Assembly: GCA_029215795.1 (NCBI GenBank)
Contig: JARDYH010000004.1
Span: 27,842,001-27,906,000 of the forward strand
From: Anniella stebbinsi
Taxonomy: Eukaryota > Chordata > Lepidosauria > Squamata > Anniellidae
Direction of reading: 5' to 3'
Length of the DNA stretch: 64,000 bases
Each line of letters begins with the position of its first letter. Position 1 is the stretch's first letter. The notes beneath the pieces were generated by a model that was given only the letters and a program-made list of their open reading frames with translations, did not search any database and was not told the DNA's origin. This document shows positions 42,371-53,893 of this stretch, in pieces. The translations under genes were made by a program, and so were the position numbers.

Positions 42371-42994
42371 GAGGATGGTATCAGCATACACACCCCTGTT
42401 CAGTCTGGTGTAGTGCAGGTGGAAGTTAGCATAGGCTGATTAAAAACTACACCTGCCATGGGTTCAAAGGGTCATATGTACTTGTCTGCTGTAGATCGCA
42501 ACAGTTTTGTTACAAAGATATCATCGCTCAAGGAAGATTAAGGTTCCAGCGCACTTGTGGGCAAGCACATTCCTTGCAGTGCATATAGTGTGCGATGCTA
42601 AATAGACAGAGACTACTAATATGCCATTGCTACGTTGTCTTTGGTCTGTACATTCTTTTCTTATCTTCAGCTAGATGAAGAAGAAGAAACAATCACTTAG
42701 GTTTAAGCTGGCACCAGCCGATCAATATGGTTGTGAATTATGATTTACAATCCTTTTTTTTATTATTTACAACTAGCAACATGTCTGTTAATATGATGTG
42801 TCTGTCGGTCTGTGTAAGATGGATTTGTATGTTACAAGAATACTGTGGGGAGTATACAGGGTCATGTTTCATTTATTTTATTTTGAAAGAAATCTCTATG
42901 CTACCCTTCAGGGGGCAAACTCTTAAGGTGGTGTAGAATAAAATAATAAAAATATCACAATTATCATGATTATCACAATTATTATCATCATCAT
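42371..42994. other. Unassigned HNF4A intron sequence
   Basis: Contains an imperfect ATTATCATCATCATC run near 42960-42996. Nothing else recognised. Confidence 0.4.
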
Positions 42995-43065
42995 CATTTA
43001 ATTTATTTCATTTCTATACCACCCATAGCTGAAGCTCTCTGGGTGGTTTACCAATAAAATAAAAT
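42995..43065 (-). mobile_element. L2 3' tail, minus strand
   Basis: TTTATTTCATTTCTATACCACCC and ATAGCTGAAGCTCTCTGGG, the reverse of the L2 tail. Confidence 0.75.
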
Positions 43066-43074
43066 AACACCGCA

Positions 43075-43395
43075 GAAGTAGCAGTTCAAAACACCATTGC
43101 ATCCATCCGTTCAGGATCTCTGTCAGTGATGGCCAGGTGTTCAAGCAACAGAGGATGTTGGTGGAAGAGAATAGGGGCTGAAGAATCCCGCAATTTGTTC
43201 TCTACCATCCAAGACTGGAACAGGCTTATGTTACAGGAAAGCAGATTTTGACTGAACATCAGGAAAAGCTTTGTAATGGTCAAAGCAGTCAGACAATAGA
43301 GCCACTTATGTGGGGAGGAGGTGGGCTGTGAATGGAGGTATTCAAGCAAAGACTAGACAGCCATCTGTCAGGAATGATTTAAACTGAATTGCTGC
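43075..43395 (+). mobile_element. CR1 LINE 3' fragment
   Basis: TTTGACTGAACATCAGGAAA, TATTCAAGCAAAGACTAGAC and CATCTGTCAGGAATGATTTA are CR1 3' blocks. Confidence 0.75.
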
Positions 43396-43471
43396 TCATG
43401 ACTTCATAATTATGCTCTTCATCTCCCATCTATTTCATGTTCTTTTTCTTGAACATGTGAAGGGAACATAT

Positions 43472-43791
43472 TAGGGTGACCAGATAAAATCCAGGTCAGG
43501 GCTCATGTAACTTTAACAATGGTAGAGAAAAGGGAATTTCAGCCAGAGTCATTCGTATGCAATTAGTTCCTGGTGAAATTCCCTCTTCTTCTCAACAGTT
43601 AAAGGTGCAGGCATATATTAGAGGTGACCATATACAAAAGAAGGCATGGCCCCTACACCTTCAACTGTTGTGATGAAGAGGGAATTTCACCAGGAACTAA
43701 TTGCATACAAATGACCCTGGCTGAAATTCCCTTTTCTCTATAACTGTTAAAGTTACATGAGTCCTGACCTGGATTTTATCTGGTCAGCCTA
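43472..43791 (-). mobile_element. Family A foldback MITE, alternative termini
   Basis: 320 bp, TAGGGTGACCAGATAAAATC...ATCTGGTCAGCCTA. Flanks GAACATAT and GGGCACAT agree at 5 of 8 positions with only transitions between them, a decayed duplication at best. The core is in minus orientation. Confidence 0.82.
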
Positions 43792-44309
43792 GGGCACATA
43801 TAAAAGATATAAAAATTTGAATATACACAGACATCCACCATATGCAACAAACACGTTAATAATCATAAAGAAGACAAAAAAAAAGAAATACCTACCATTT
43901 TTTTTTAAAAAACAATTTTTTTGAAAAAAGAATCATAATGTAAAAAAAATGTGTCCACAAAAATAAACTTTTCAAAGTTTTCTTAGGAAGCTCAGATATC
44001 ATTAAACATTTCTATTTAAGCATGTTTCATTTGCCGTTATTAATTTTAAAGATGAAAAAAACCACACCCAATCCCCTTGCATATCGTATACATATAACTC
44101 TGCCATGTGGCCCACAAGACACAAATTAAGATGTTATCCTCAAATGGGTTAACAGACCAGTCACCAGACAAGGAGTGATTCATAAGCACTAGGTGACCAC
44201 ATTGGTGTAACCAGCTAATTTTAGATCCTAGACTCAATGCCCCTCCTTCAGATAAGAATGTGTATTACTTTATCTGTGAAGTATGCAACTAACATATCTC
44301 TTCTCCACA

Positions 44310-44360
44310 CATATTTTATTTATTTATTTATTGCATTTGTATACCGCCCCATAGCCATAG
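44310..44360 (-). mobile_element. L2 3' tail fragment, minus strand
   Basis: (TTTA)n followed by GCATTTGTATACCGCCCCAT. Confidence 0.75.
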
Positions 44361-44574
44361 CACCACCTTTCCACACTTTGCAACTGGTTCTACATTCCTG
44401 ATTGTTAGAGCAAAAGAAAAACAACAAAAAAGCCTCTTTGCTCACCCTGATTATAAAAAATACTCTTAGCACATGCAGATTTGCATTTTAAACTCACTTA
44501 AATCAAAGCACCATCAGGACTATGGGGATAAAATAGAGTTTGCTTCTGCTACTTGCTAAGAAGCACCACCTCCT

Positions 44575-44578
<4 letters not shown>

Positions 44579-44611
<33 letters not shown>
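44579..44611. repeat. (TA)n microsatellite
   Basis: About 16 TA units. Confidence 0.92.
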
Positions 44612-44612
<1 letters not shown>

Positions 44613-45428
44613 CTGGATTGTACCTTTAAAGTTTTCTATGGTTTGGGACCAAGTTACTTGAAGGATCACGTTCACCCATATCAGCCCTTCCTCTCCTTAA
44701 TCTCAGAAAGAGGGGTTCTTTGCCTTTGCCCACCCGTGAGAGCAATTAGATGGGTGATCACAAGGAAGAGAGCCTTTTCTGCAGTGGCGCCACACCTAGG
44801 GTGACTAGATAAAATCCAGGTCAGGGATCATGTCACTTTAACAGTTGTAGAGAAATGGGAATTTCAGCCAGTGTCATTTGTATGCAATTAGTTCCTGGTG
44901 AAATTCCCTCTTCATCACAACAATTAAAATTGCAGGGGCCCTTCCTTCCTTTGTATATGGTCACTCTAGTATAGTGCCTGCACCTTTAACTGTTGTGATG
45001 AAGAGGGAATATCACCAGGAACTAATTGCATACAAATGACTCTGGCTGAAATTCCCTTTTCTCTACAACTGTTAAAGTTACATGAGCCCTGACCTGGATT
45101 TTATCTGGTCACCCTAACCACACCTTTGGAACAAGCTGCCATCGGAGGTCCTTGATGCTCCGTCACTGCAGGGTTTTAAGAAGGCCTTGAAAATGTGTTA
45201 TTTTACCGTGGCCCTCCTTGTGATTTGAATACTGTCGTTGCTGCTGTTGCCATTGTGGTTGCTGCTGGGTTTATTATGGCTGTTGTTGTTTTCAATTGCT
45301 ATTTTATTGCATTTATGTTTTTATTACTTTTAATATTTTAACTGGTTTTATGTATTTTATTATTGTAAGCCGCCTTGCGAGGGCTCTGCCCTGAAAGACA
45401 ACAAAGAAATGTTTTAAATAAATAAATT
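44612..45428 (+). mobile_element. L2-like LINE 3' end, split by a family A MITE
   Basis: GGATTGTACCTTTAAAGTTT, GGAAGAGAGCCTTTTCTGCA and, after the MITE, TTTGGAACAAGCTGCCATCG correspond to the L2 'R.AFS..A..LW..LP' block. It ends GCCGCCTTGCGAGGGC and (AAAT)n. Confidence 0.75.
44797..45116 (+). mobile_element. Family A foldback MITE inside an L2-like element
   Basis: 320 bp, alternative termini. Flanking octamers GCCACACC (44789-44796) and ACCACACC (45117-45124) match at 7 of 8 positions. Confidence 0.87.
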
Positions 45429-46201
45429 ATATATATGGTTAAAAAAAAAATTAAATAAGCCACAGCAACTGTAAAATGCTGTAGGTGGGCCCATTTCCCA
45501 CCTCGATCCCCTGCCATTCCCCGGGTGGTAATTGGATTTTGGCTTTCAACTCCAACCCTAACTACACCACTGGGTAACTGTGGAAGGAAGTTGCATGTAA
45601 GTTTGTTCTTTTCTTTTAGGCAACAAAAATTAATAACTTCAATGTGTGTAGGTAGGCAGGCAGGCAGGCCAAACTTCTCAAGGCCTCTCCCTGTTGTACA
45701 GACAAACAAGACTCTGCTGTGGACTGAAGGCCCTGCTTGGGACTTCTGGAACTGTGGCCATCAGATGCGCTTCATGAATGGAATGGCTCCCTAGGTGCAG
45801 CCACACTCTTATCAATGAGCATCAGGCTTGGGTTTTGTCCCACTTGGTAGCTGCTACTGCAAATAGCTGCATGATCTGTGAAAGGATTTAGGGGAAGGTC
45901 ACCGCATGTCCACCGTGCTCTGGCTTTAAAGGAAGCAGCTGTCCACCAAGTTCCAACATGGAAATGACAGGTGATGTCAATGCTATTTTTTGAATGGGCT
46001 CCAAACTTAAATCACAGGAAAGAAGCAGGATGGGGGGAAGGTGGCCTACAGAGTAGAGTTGGCCAATAAGAAGCTGAGTTAGGGCCAAACAAAATGGTCC
46101 GTTCCGCTAATCACACATAGAAGAGTTCCCGCGATTGGTTTACTTATTTGAGTGTAAGTGCATGCAACCGCAATTTCTACTGGGACTGTGGCGATTCCGG
46201 A
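45429..46201. other. Unassigned HNF4A intron sequence
   Basis: Contains a short (GGCA)n near 45654-45668. No exon or repeat assigned. Confidence 0.4.
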
Positions 46202-46405
46202 AGGGGTGATTTAAGCTTCCTCGTCCCATTTTCATCCCAAAATTGCACTCCCCCATTTGGGAGAGTTAGTTACCGGTCAATGAAAAGAAAAACTGTCCCC
46301 ATTAGAATTATGCCGACTTCCCCCTCCCTTTTTTAACCCCCCGACACATCGGGGTGGAATTTGAGGATAAAAACAGGAATGGGGAAAGCTTAAATCCCCC
46401 CACTC
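46202..46405. mobile_element. Foldback element, single copy in window
   Basis: The left arm GGTGATTTAAGCTTCCTCGT...CATTTTCATCC pairs with the right arm GGATAAAAACAGG...GAAAGCTTAAATCCCCCC across about 200 bp. Likely a MITE. Confidence 0.6.
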
Positions 46406-47249
46406 CTAAATCTGAATCACCACATCTCAGTCTGAATCAGGGCTGCGCACTCTTACATTAAAGTAAGTAAACTGATTAGCAGAACGTTTAGTTTTGTCCT
46501 CGCTGCACCTTCCATCACTTGTCTGGAAGGGAAATATTTGGCAGTTGCCAATTTTTCAGTCCTAGCACTGGAGTGGTGCAGTGAATGGCAGCTGCTGGCG
46601 CACACACCCCTCCCCAGTTTCTGCATTCTCCTAAAGGCATATGTCTTGATTCCATCAACCCCCAAATGGAAGCACATTTCTATTGAGCAGGCTGCTGCTG
46701 CTGTACCAGGCTACCGGATTTGGGGAAAGCTGCTTCCCATCGCACAAGCTAGCCACGTCTTACCCAGCTGTTTTAAGGGATTAAACAAGGGGAGCGCTCT
46801 CCTCCCCAGACACTTCTTGTTTAAATGTCGGTCATGAGAAAAACCTGCCAAGACTAGCAGAGTCTAAAGACTTGGTCGGGGAAACACACACATACAGGGG
46901 CTGGGATGATGCTCCAAGGAGCAAAGGCAGAAGAGCAGCCAAAAGTTGGCAGAAAGACGGCTGTCCTCCTAAATAGTTAGGTTACAAAGTTATCCAAACA
47001 TTAGAGGAAAGAGAACAGTCCGTGGATTCAGGGAGACCATAAGGCCTATTGCCAATGGGTGTTTGGAAAAGGATTAAGGAATCACTCTGTTCTGCATCAG
47101 TTAATGTCAGACTGAACCCTTTAGAGACAGAAATGACTGATCAGTTCCAGGACAGGCATTGTTAATTGCCCTAAACTGCAAAGAAGAAGCAGTATAAGAA
47201 TTAAGAATAGGACTACCAGCCCATTTTGAGTCTTATGGGACTCAAGGCC
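46406..47249. other. Unassigned HNF4A intron sequence
   Basis: A 99-codon open frame at 46538-46837 shows no domain. Nothing else recognised. Confidence 0.35.
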
Positions 47250-47335
47250 CATGAGGAGAAGCCCTATCGCTCAGACACAGAGCATATGCTTTGCATGCAG
47301 AATGTCCCAAGTTCAGTCCCCAAAATTGCTCATTT
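47250..47335 (+). mobile_element. tRNA-derived SINE 5' fragment
   Basis: CTCAGACACAGAGCATATGC, TTTGCATGCAGAATGTCCC and AGTTCAGTCCCC match the tRNA head of the copy at 48262. Confidence 0.65.
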
Positions 47336-47349
47336 AAAGATTTCAAGTA

Positions 47350-47745
47350 GTGTGGGGGATGTCTACATGCCCTATTTACCCTGAGGTGGCTGCGCAGTGG
47401 TGCTGCGTTGGTTATACGATGCAGCAGCCAACCTGCAGCCACTATGGGGCTTTCCCCCAAAACAATGCATTTAAAAGTTGCAGACATGCCATGACTTTTT
47501 CCTTTACTCCAAGGTCACCACCATATTTCCACCATCTGTTGGCAGTGACCTCAATTCAGGTTGAGGCTGGGGGTGTTCCAGGGATGGATCGAGGCCCATA
47601 GTAGGTTATTTGGAGCATGGGAATGCAGGGCAGAGGGCAGGGAGTGTGCTCCACAAGCTGAATGGCCGCCAGAAAGCCCGCGCTCCCTCCTGTTATGGGG
47701 CTTCTCCCACAGCTGTGATACAGTTCCTACCCCGCAGCTGTAAGG
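47350..47745. mobile_element. Family C MITE
   Basis: GGATGTCTACATGCCC, GTGGCTGCGCAGTGGTGCTG and CAGCCACTATGGGGCTTTCC. Shares CAAGGTCACCACC and GGATGGATCGAGG-type blocks with 59270-59660. Confidence 0.55.
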
Positions 47746-47879
47746 CGGCAGCGTTTCAAAGGAATACGTGACCAAAGTGCCACCAGAAAGGCACCCCACT
47801 GGAGTTACTTCCAGTCACAGAAGGCAACAGTACTGAGCTCAGTGAACATGGGGTGCTTCCAGCATTCCTGACCATGGGA

Positions 47880-47955
47880 CACACTGACTTGCAATGATGG
47901 GAGTTGTAGTCCAACACCTTTGGAGGGCACCAGGTCGGGGAAGGGCTGCTCTAAA
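47880..47955. mobile_element. Family E half element
   Basis: ATGGGAGTTGTAGTCCAACAC, TTTGGAGGGCACCAGG and TCGGGGAAGGGC, right arm only. Confidence 0.6.
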
Positions 47956-48261
47956 CAAAAAAAGAGAAGTAGGTGGCCCTAACTTGTTCGTGATCAGTTT
48001 TCCACAACCCCACAGTCACCTCTGCATATCATATTCTCCACCCTGTCCTCATGGTTTATCTGCTTTGGGAGAATGAGAATTTCACTTGCACTTTCTGCCT
48101 CCTTAGGGAGGATGTGGCGTTAAGGCTTGGGAGCCTTAACTCCCAATTTCCCTGCTTTTTGGTGCTTGGTTGGAATCTGTAGAGCCTTAACATTGTTTTT
48201 GTAAACCGTAAGTTTTTTGTTTAATGAATAGGAAAATGGGTGATTGGACCACAGTGGGAAG

Positions 48262-48458
48262 TGGCCGGCCATAGTGCAATGGTAGAGCACATGCTTTGCA
48301 TGCAGAAGTTCCCAGGTTTGATCCCTAGTATCTCCAGGTAGGCCTAGGAAAGAATCCTGCCTGAAACTCTGGAGAGTAGCTGCCAGTCAGTGTCAACAAT
48401 ACCAGGGCAGATGGACCAATGGTCTGACTCCGTATAAGGCAGCTTCCTATGTTCCTAA
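48262..48458 (+). mobile_element. tRNA-derived SINE, near complete
   Basis: A-box ATAGTGCAATGGTAGAGC and B-box GGTTTGATCCC lie about 45 bp apart, with TGCTTTGCATGCAGAAG between. The body reads CCTGCCTGAAACTCTGGAGAG, CAGATGGACCAATGGTCTGAC and TATAAGGCAGCTTCCTATG. A pol III-type SINE; fragments occur at 495, 36330 and 47250. Confidence 0.85.
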
Positions 48459-48793
48459 GTGTTTCCCTGGGAGAGGTGGATGGAATATTGGGGATTTCCC
48501 TTCGTTCTCTAGTGCTTGCCATGCATTTCTGGTTTCAGAGCCAACCAACAAGCGGGGAAAATCAGACTGGGAAGTTACTGTTGTGACACTGATTAGATTT
48601 TGAAATTGACTAGATAGGGTTATCTGCTCAGATCCTGTTGTGAAATTGACTAGATGAGATTGGGCTAATTTCTCAGGTGAATTTACTACAGCCCCATTTG
48701 TAACATGTTTACTTGGAAGTAAGCTGTGCTGTGATCATGTAGCCATGTGCTACAGGCACTATTTTTTTAATGGTCTTCACAGTTGTGCTATGG

Positions 48794-49106
48794 TAGGCTG
48801 ACCATATGAAAAGGAGGACATATAACTTTAATAGTTGTAGAGAAAAGGGAATTTCAGCCAGTGTCATTTGTATGCAATTAGTTCCTGGTGAAATTCCCTC
48901 TTCATCACAACAGTTAAAGTTGCATGCACTATACTAGAATGAACAGATACAAAAGAGGGTAGGGCCCCTGCAGCTTTAACTGTTTTAAGGAAGAGGGAAA
49001 TTCATCAGGTACGAATTGCATACAAATGACACTGGCTGAAATTCCCTTTTCTCTACAACTGTTAAAGTTACATGAGCCCTGTCCTCCTTTTCATATGGTC
49101 AGCCTA
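48794..49106 (-). mobile_element. Family A foldback MITE, 313 bp
   Basis: TAGGCTGACCATATG termini, perfect 8-bp duplications TGCTATGG (48786-48793, 49107-49114). The core is in minus orientation. The left arm lacks GGGCTCATG after GGAGGACA. Confidence 0.88.
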
Positions 49107-49114
49107 TGCTATGG

Positions 49115-49672
49115 TAGAAGAGCACAGGTAACATCCATGGTAAATGAAGAGGGCATCCAGTCTGATTGTGAAACTGACTTGGATTATGAAATTGACTAGA
49201 TTGTGTTGTCTGCTTAGATCTAGTTGTGGAAACAGCCCAAGAGAAGCACTCAGCATTCCTCTGAACGCCAGTTGCGAGAGCTGGGGGCAACAGTGGGAAA
49301 GGGCTACTATGTTGCTTGTAGGCTTCCCAGAGACTTCTGATTGGCTATTGTGAGAAATAATGTGCTTCATAGATAGGCCTTTGGCAGTGGAGGCCTGTGA
49401 ACTATGAAATAGTTCTCAGGCTAGGAAGGAACCTAATAATTAGTGTATCAGTAGCACCCTCCTGAGGCTACTGTGATGAAATAGCCCACTGTTTTTCAAA
49501 CGTTCTCCCTTTAGAAAATCCCACCTTCCATATTACTGAATTATCTATTGAAGAATCAGAGCATTTGCCTTGGAAACATAGATGGAGATATCTTTTACTT
49601 TTAATTTGTGAGCTACTCTTTTTCTACATACCCCCAAGTATGCAGGAAGTGCTCCCTTATATGTAGATGTCA
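49115..49672. other. Unassigned HNF4A intron sequence
   Basis: A short GGCTTCCCAGAGACTTCTGA segment near 49321 resembles repeat P. Otherwise nothing. Confidence 0.4.
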
Positions 49673-50005
49673 TAGAATCATAGAATAGTAGAGTTGGAAG
49701 GGGCCTATAAGGCCATCGAGTCCAACCCCCTGCTCAATGCAGGAATCTACCTTAAAGCATCCCTGACAGACGGCTGTCCAGCTGCCTCTTGAATGCCTCT
49801 AATATGGGAGAGCCCACCACCTCCCTAGGCAATTGGTTCCATTGTCATACTGCTCTAACAGTCAGGAAGTTTTTCCTGATGTCCAGCCGGAATCTGGCTT
49901 CCTGTAACTTGAGCCCATTATTCCGTGCCCTGCACTGTGGGTTGATCAAGAAGAGATTCTGGCCCTCTTCTGTGTGACAACCTTTCAAGTATTTGAAGAG
50001 TCCTT
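49673..50005 (-). mobile_element. CR1 LINE 3' end, minus strand
   Basis: Starts CATAGAATCATAGAATAG, the reversed CR1 terminus. It continues GGGGCCTATAAGGCC, ATCCCTGACAGACGGC and TTTTTCCTGATGTCCAGCC. Well preserved; the best CR1 3' end in the window. Confidence 0.9.
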
Positions 50006-51039
50006 GATTCATAACCACACTGGCAGGTATGGGACCTACAAATGCTATTAGATATAATGTAATAATTACACCAATGAAGTTTATGATGAAATAACACAAA
50101 TAGTACATGGCCCCTAAACATCCCAGAGTATCCAGTTTTGGATATCACACTACCAACCTACAAATGGAGTGATCATAGGTTGTTAATTGAAAGCAGAAGC
50201 GACAAGCGCACTGGAAGCAGCATGCTTGCTCCCATTAGATTTTGGCACAATTGTGTTTACATGCAAACTTGGCTTGCTTGTCACAAGCAGATCCTGAAGT
50301 AAAATGTGCTTGATCTAGTAATTTTCAGAGTCGTGGTTTCCTTGTGGTGTTGTGGATTTGCCAGGCTACCACGGGATTTGCAAGCTATCCAGACGCTTTG
50401 ATAACCATGTGTGTGTGGCATGGACAAAGACAATAAATTTCACCATGTTGTGCAAAATGTCTCAGATTTAAAGTAGATTTTCAGCAGTAATCTGCATGCT
50501 TGAGGGAAGGAAAGAGAATAGGAGAGGCTCTTTTCCCAGTGACACAAAGGAGATGAGGATTAGGCATGTCCTTCTTACTTGCCGAGGTTGAGCACTGGGT
50601 AAATGTTGCTAATCCTGCAGCAATTGTCAATAAAGTACTTACATAGTGCCTGTTGGGGGGTTAATCCACAGATACACATGCGAATGGCACAGGAAGGATG
50701 GGTGCTTTATAGCACTCAGCAGTTCAGAGAACTTCAAAACAAATGGTGACCCTGTTGGGAAGCGTGCTTGAAAGCAAATAGTATGACACAATTGTTCCTT
50801 AATTGTACATGCTCATCTGTGCAACAATAATGTGTGTGCCACGCAAATAACATACAGACACATTGAGTTGGATCCAGATTAGTCACTCCACAAACAGAAG
50901 GACTCCTTCCATTCACAGAACAGACAGAGGGCTTCTCTACTTTAAGCAAAAACCCTTACCCGGGCTTTGTCTTCTGAAGTCTTCATGGGTTTACAATTGG
51001 CACAATACACAGGCTTTCCCCCTGTTTTTTGCTGGTTCC
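50006..51039. other. Unassigned HNF4A intron sequence
   Basis: No exon or confident repeat. Confidence 0.4.
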
Positions 51040-51220
51040 TTCCCCTATGTTTCATTTATACTGCCAGCAGATGGCACTGCTATATTGTGTGATTTAGATT
51101 TATTACTGCATTTTCGGTGACTTATAAAATGGCGGATTTCTGCATGAAAATGAAGGTTGATGATGTTGTGAAAAGGACCTGTGAACTTCTGTGAGGGAAC
51201 AATCATGAGCACATGATACA
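51040..51220 (+). repeat. Dispersed repeat F, shortened
   Basis: ATTTATACTGCCAGCAGATGG at the left, and GGACCTGTGAACTTCTGTGAGG with CATGAGCACATG at the right. Confidence 0.4.
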
Positions 51221-52164
51221 TGCCACGTGTAGAGACAACCAAAGATCCAGAAGAGGCTCCCTGCTGGATGAGTGAGGAAAGCAGTTTCCCTTGGTACCCC
51301 CTTCTCTCTGCAGGCCTCCACTCAGCTTCTCATGCTCGGGGGGGGGGGGGTCCCCCAACTTTCTAGAACAAATTATCAGGATACACATGAGGAAGATGGA
51401 ATCTCCCCCCTTCCTCTGCCATCAGCAGATCTCCACCAGTCGTAAATCTAGATCTAATCCAGTGTTAGGGCTTCATCACACTTCCATTTTTCTGCCACTT
51501 TAAGTTCCTGTTTTTCACCTTCATTTCTTTCCCGGCTCTAGCACTGGTCATTCACAACTTCCCGTCATCACATTGTTTGCATCTTCACACGTCTTCCTTT
51601 TTCCGCCACTGTACTTCGCAATTATTCCGGATCAATGCATTCTCACTATTGCCCTCTTTCCAGCCCAGCCACCTCCCTTCTCCTCCCCACTCTGTTTATT
51701 GGCTGCTGTGAGCCCCTAGTTCCATCCCATTTGAATGACCCAGTGTACTACAGGGTTTCTTTCCTATAGTGTAAGGGGTTGGGGTACTTCTCCCCTCATT
51801 TCTGACTTCATGCGGGTGGGCAGGGAGGAGCTCCTGCCCACCCTGCCTACCCGCCTACTCTCCCCGATTATGGCGAGGAGCTTCTCAACCTCCTCATCTG
51901 CCCATTAAGTACCCCTGGGCAAAGTCCTTAGGAGTTGTCAATGGCAAGTTATGAAGCCCTCTTTATAACTGTAACAGCACCCCATAATCTTCCTGCCAAT
52001 TCAAATACCTCAGCCCGATGATGTAAGGGCAGGAGTTTTCGGCACAGCCAGCACTTATACAATTGTGGCAATCCCCTGAGGATTTCAAGAAATTATAGGG
52101 GAAGCAGCAATTTTTAGGTATTGAAATTTGTGTAAGAGGCACATGTCAGAGAACCCATCCATGT
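51221..52164. other. Unassigned HNF4A intron sequence
   Basis: G homopolymer near 51338-51351. Pyrimidine-rich 51480-51720 contains repeated TCTTCCTTTTTC-like stretches. No exon 1A-like reading frame. Confidence 0.4.
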
Positions 52165-52580
52165 TCTGCTGTTTGTTTGTTTGTTTATTTATTTCGTAGT
52201 TATACTGCCCAACATCCAAGGCGCTCTGGGCAGTTTACAATTAAACCCATGGTATACAAACATCAAGATTTTAAAATTTAAACATTTAAAATGTCATATA
52301 AAACCAGGATAAGTTATAGTCCAGGGAAAGCTTGTCGAAAAAGATGCATTTTCAGGAGGCGTTTGAAGGATGTTACATTTTCCGCCTCTCGAGCTGCACG
52401 AGGGAGTTTTCCAGAGGGTGGGTTCTCTTTACAGTCAAGGCAAGTTGTTTCACTTCTATTAGAGCTAATTCAAACTTGTGGAGGTTTATGTGGTACAGTC
52501 CTTCACAAATTAATGAACCACACTACAGCCTCAAGTAAGGCCATTTGTTTCAAAAAGCTCCCATGTCAAGATCTTGCTGT
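52165..52580 (-). mobile_element. L2-like LINE 3' end, minus strand
   Basis: (TTTG)n/(TTTA)n, then TATACTGCCCAACATCCAAGG, GCGCTCTGGGCAGTTTACAA and GCTGCACGAGGGAGTTTTCC, the antisense layout of an L2-type tail as at 20252. Confidence 0.65.
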
Positions 52581-53298
52581 TTTCAGAGCAGGAGCATTCC
52601 AACACATGTGCATCCTGAGGTAGTCTAGTCCCATGAGAGGACTGTACCATATGCAGAGTTGTAGTTTGGCACTGTTTCGTGGATTAAGTTAAATGTTCCT
52701 GCCTTCCATGTAAGCAGCACTGAATGGAGATATGAGCAGGCTTGGGGGAACTCCAAGGTTTTCAGAAATATGTAGAAATGCTAAAATGCTTACAAATAAA
52801 GATATGGGGGGACACAGCTCAATGGGGACTGAGAAAAACAGGAGAGGAGGGAATAAAATTGGGTAGCCTGGAAGAGGGCATGAGTAGTTGGCCGGGGCAC
52901 TGAACAGCAGTGCTCTGCACTGCAACATAGGTTTTATATTGAAGGTCCTCCTTGGGTACTAGATGCTGGAGACCAGCAATAGGGGGATATTTATAACCAT
53001 CATGTTCTGCTTGTGAGCATCCTAAGGGCTGCTGGCTGTCACTGGGTATTGGATTTCACAGACTGGGTGCCAAGCGGTGATACTGGGAAGGAAAAGTCTG
53101 TCCCTTTGCTGTTTGGAAGTCGTACAAAAGCTGCTATGGCTTGTCAAAAAACCCTGTGGTGGATCCACCGACAAGAGTCTGGGCATCTTTAACTGCTATG
53201 TGTGCAATATCTCAAAATGCTACATTCATGTGAGAACTCTCTTTACATATCGTATAAAAGTTCTGCATGCTAGAAGGACATATATAGTTTAACAATGA
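52581..53298. other. Unassigned HNF4A intron sequence
   Basis: Nothing recognisable. Confidence 0.4.
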
Positions 53299-53469
53299 AT
53301 TTTATTAATTCCACCCTGGATATAAAGCATTCCTAATTCAACAATTTGTTGAATACACTAAATAGTGCAATCATTAATATAAGTAAAATTAGTAGTGTTA
53401 ATGACTGTTGAATGCACAACACTTTCATTATATCCACAAAATGGATATCCAGGATGGAATTAATAAAAT
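53299..53469. mobile_element. 171-bp foldback MITE with 25-bp inverted ends
   Basis: ATTTTATTAATTCCACCCTG (from 53299) and its inverse CAGGATGGAATTAATAAAAT (to 53469) differ at one position over 25 bp. Secondary inverted pairs (AACAATTTGTTGAATACA, TGACTGTTGAATGCA) lie inside. No other copy in the window. Confidence 0.75.
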
Positions 53470-53474
53470 ATCCA

Positions 53475-53765
53475 GCGGACGGGAGCAGAAGGCCCCTGCA
53501 GGTAAGAAGCGCAAGGGGGGAGGGACAGGGAGGGGGAGTTAGGCCCCCACTCACCCTCCTGCCGCCATAGACTTGCATTGGGAGAAAGCTTTCTTTTCCC
53601 CAATACAAGTCTATCGGGAAAAATGGCCGCCGATCCGAAAATCGGACATCCGATTTTTGGATCGGCATTGGGTCCGATCCCATCCAGGGGACCTCCGATT
53701 TTGTTCCGATCTGATCTGGAACAAAATTGGAGGTCCCGATCCGATCCGGGGGGTCCGTGCACACC
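53475..53765. repeat. GATCCG-rich palindromic repeat K
   Basis: Inverted CATAGACTTGCATTGGG and CCCAATACAAGTCTATCGGG arms are followed by repeated CCGATCC/GGATCGG motifs. It lies directly between the 53299 foldback and the family D fragment. Confidence 0.55.
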
Positions 53766-53893
53766 CCTATTTCATACTGCCAGTTATGCCCTTCACCACA
53801 TGTCATTTACAGGATTTAGGCGTAAACGCGATTGTGAGAAGATGTGCATAATCCGACAAGCAGGCGCCAAACCGAATTCTTGTAGAGGGGACC
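53766..53893. mobile_element. Family D MITE, 3' part, unoccupied A site
   Basis: CACATGTCATTTACAGGATT, TAGGCGTAAACGCGATTGTG and ATTCTTGTAGAGGGGACC match both sides of the family A insertion at 25727-26033, joined without interruption. Confidence 0.8.

Noticed and set aside
48262..48335. Functional tRNA gene
   Set aside because: The A and B boxes sit in a multi-copy SINE context. No clean acceptor stem or anticodon arm can be drawn.
894..49106. CRISPR-like or satellite array
   Set aside because: The recurring palindromes are dispersed, each with its own target duplication, and there are no regular spacers. The genome is eukaryotic.
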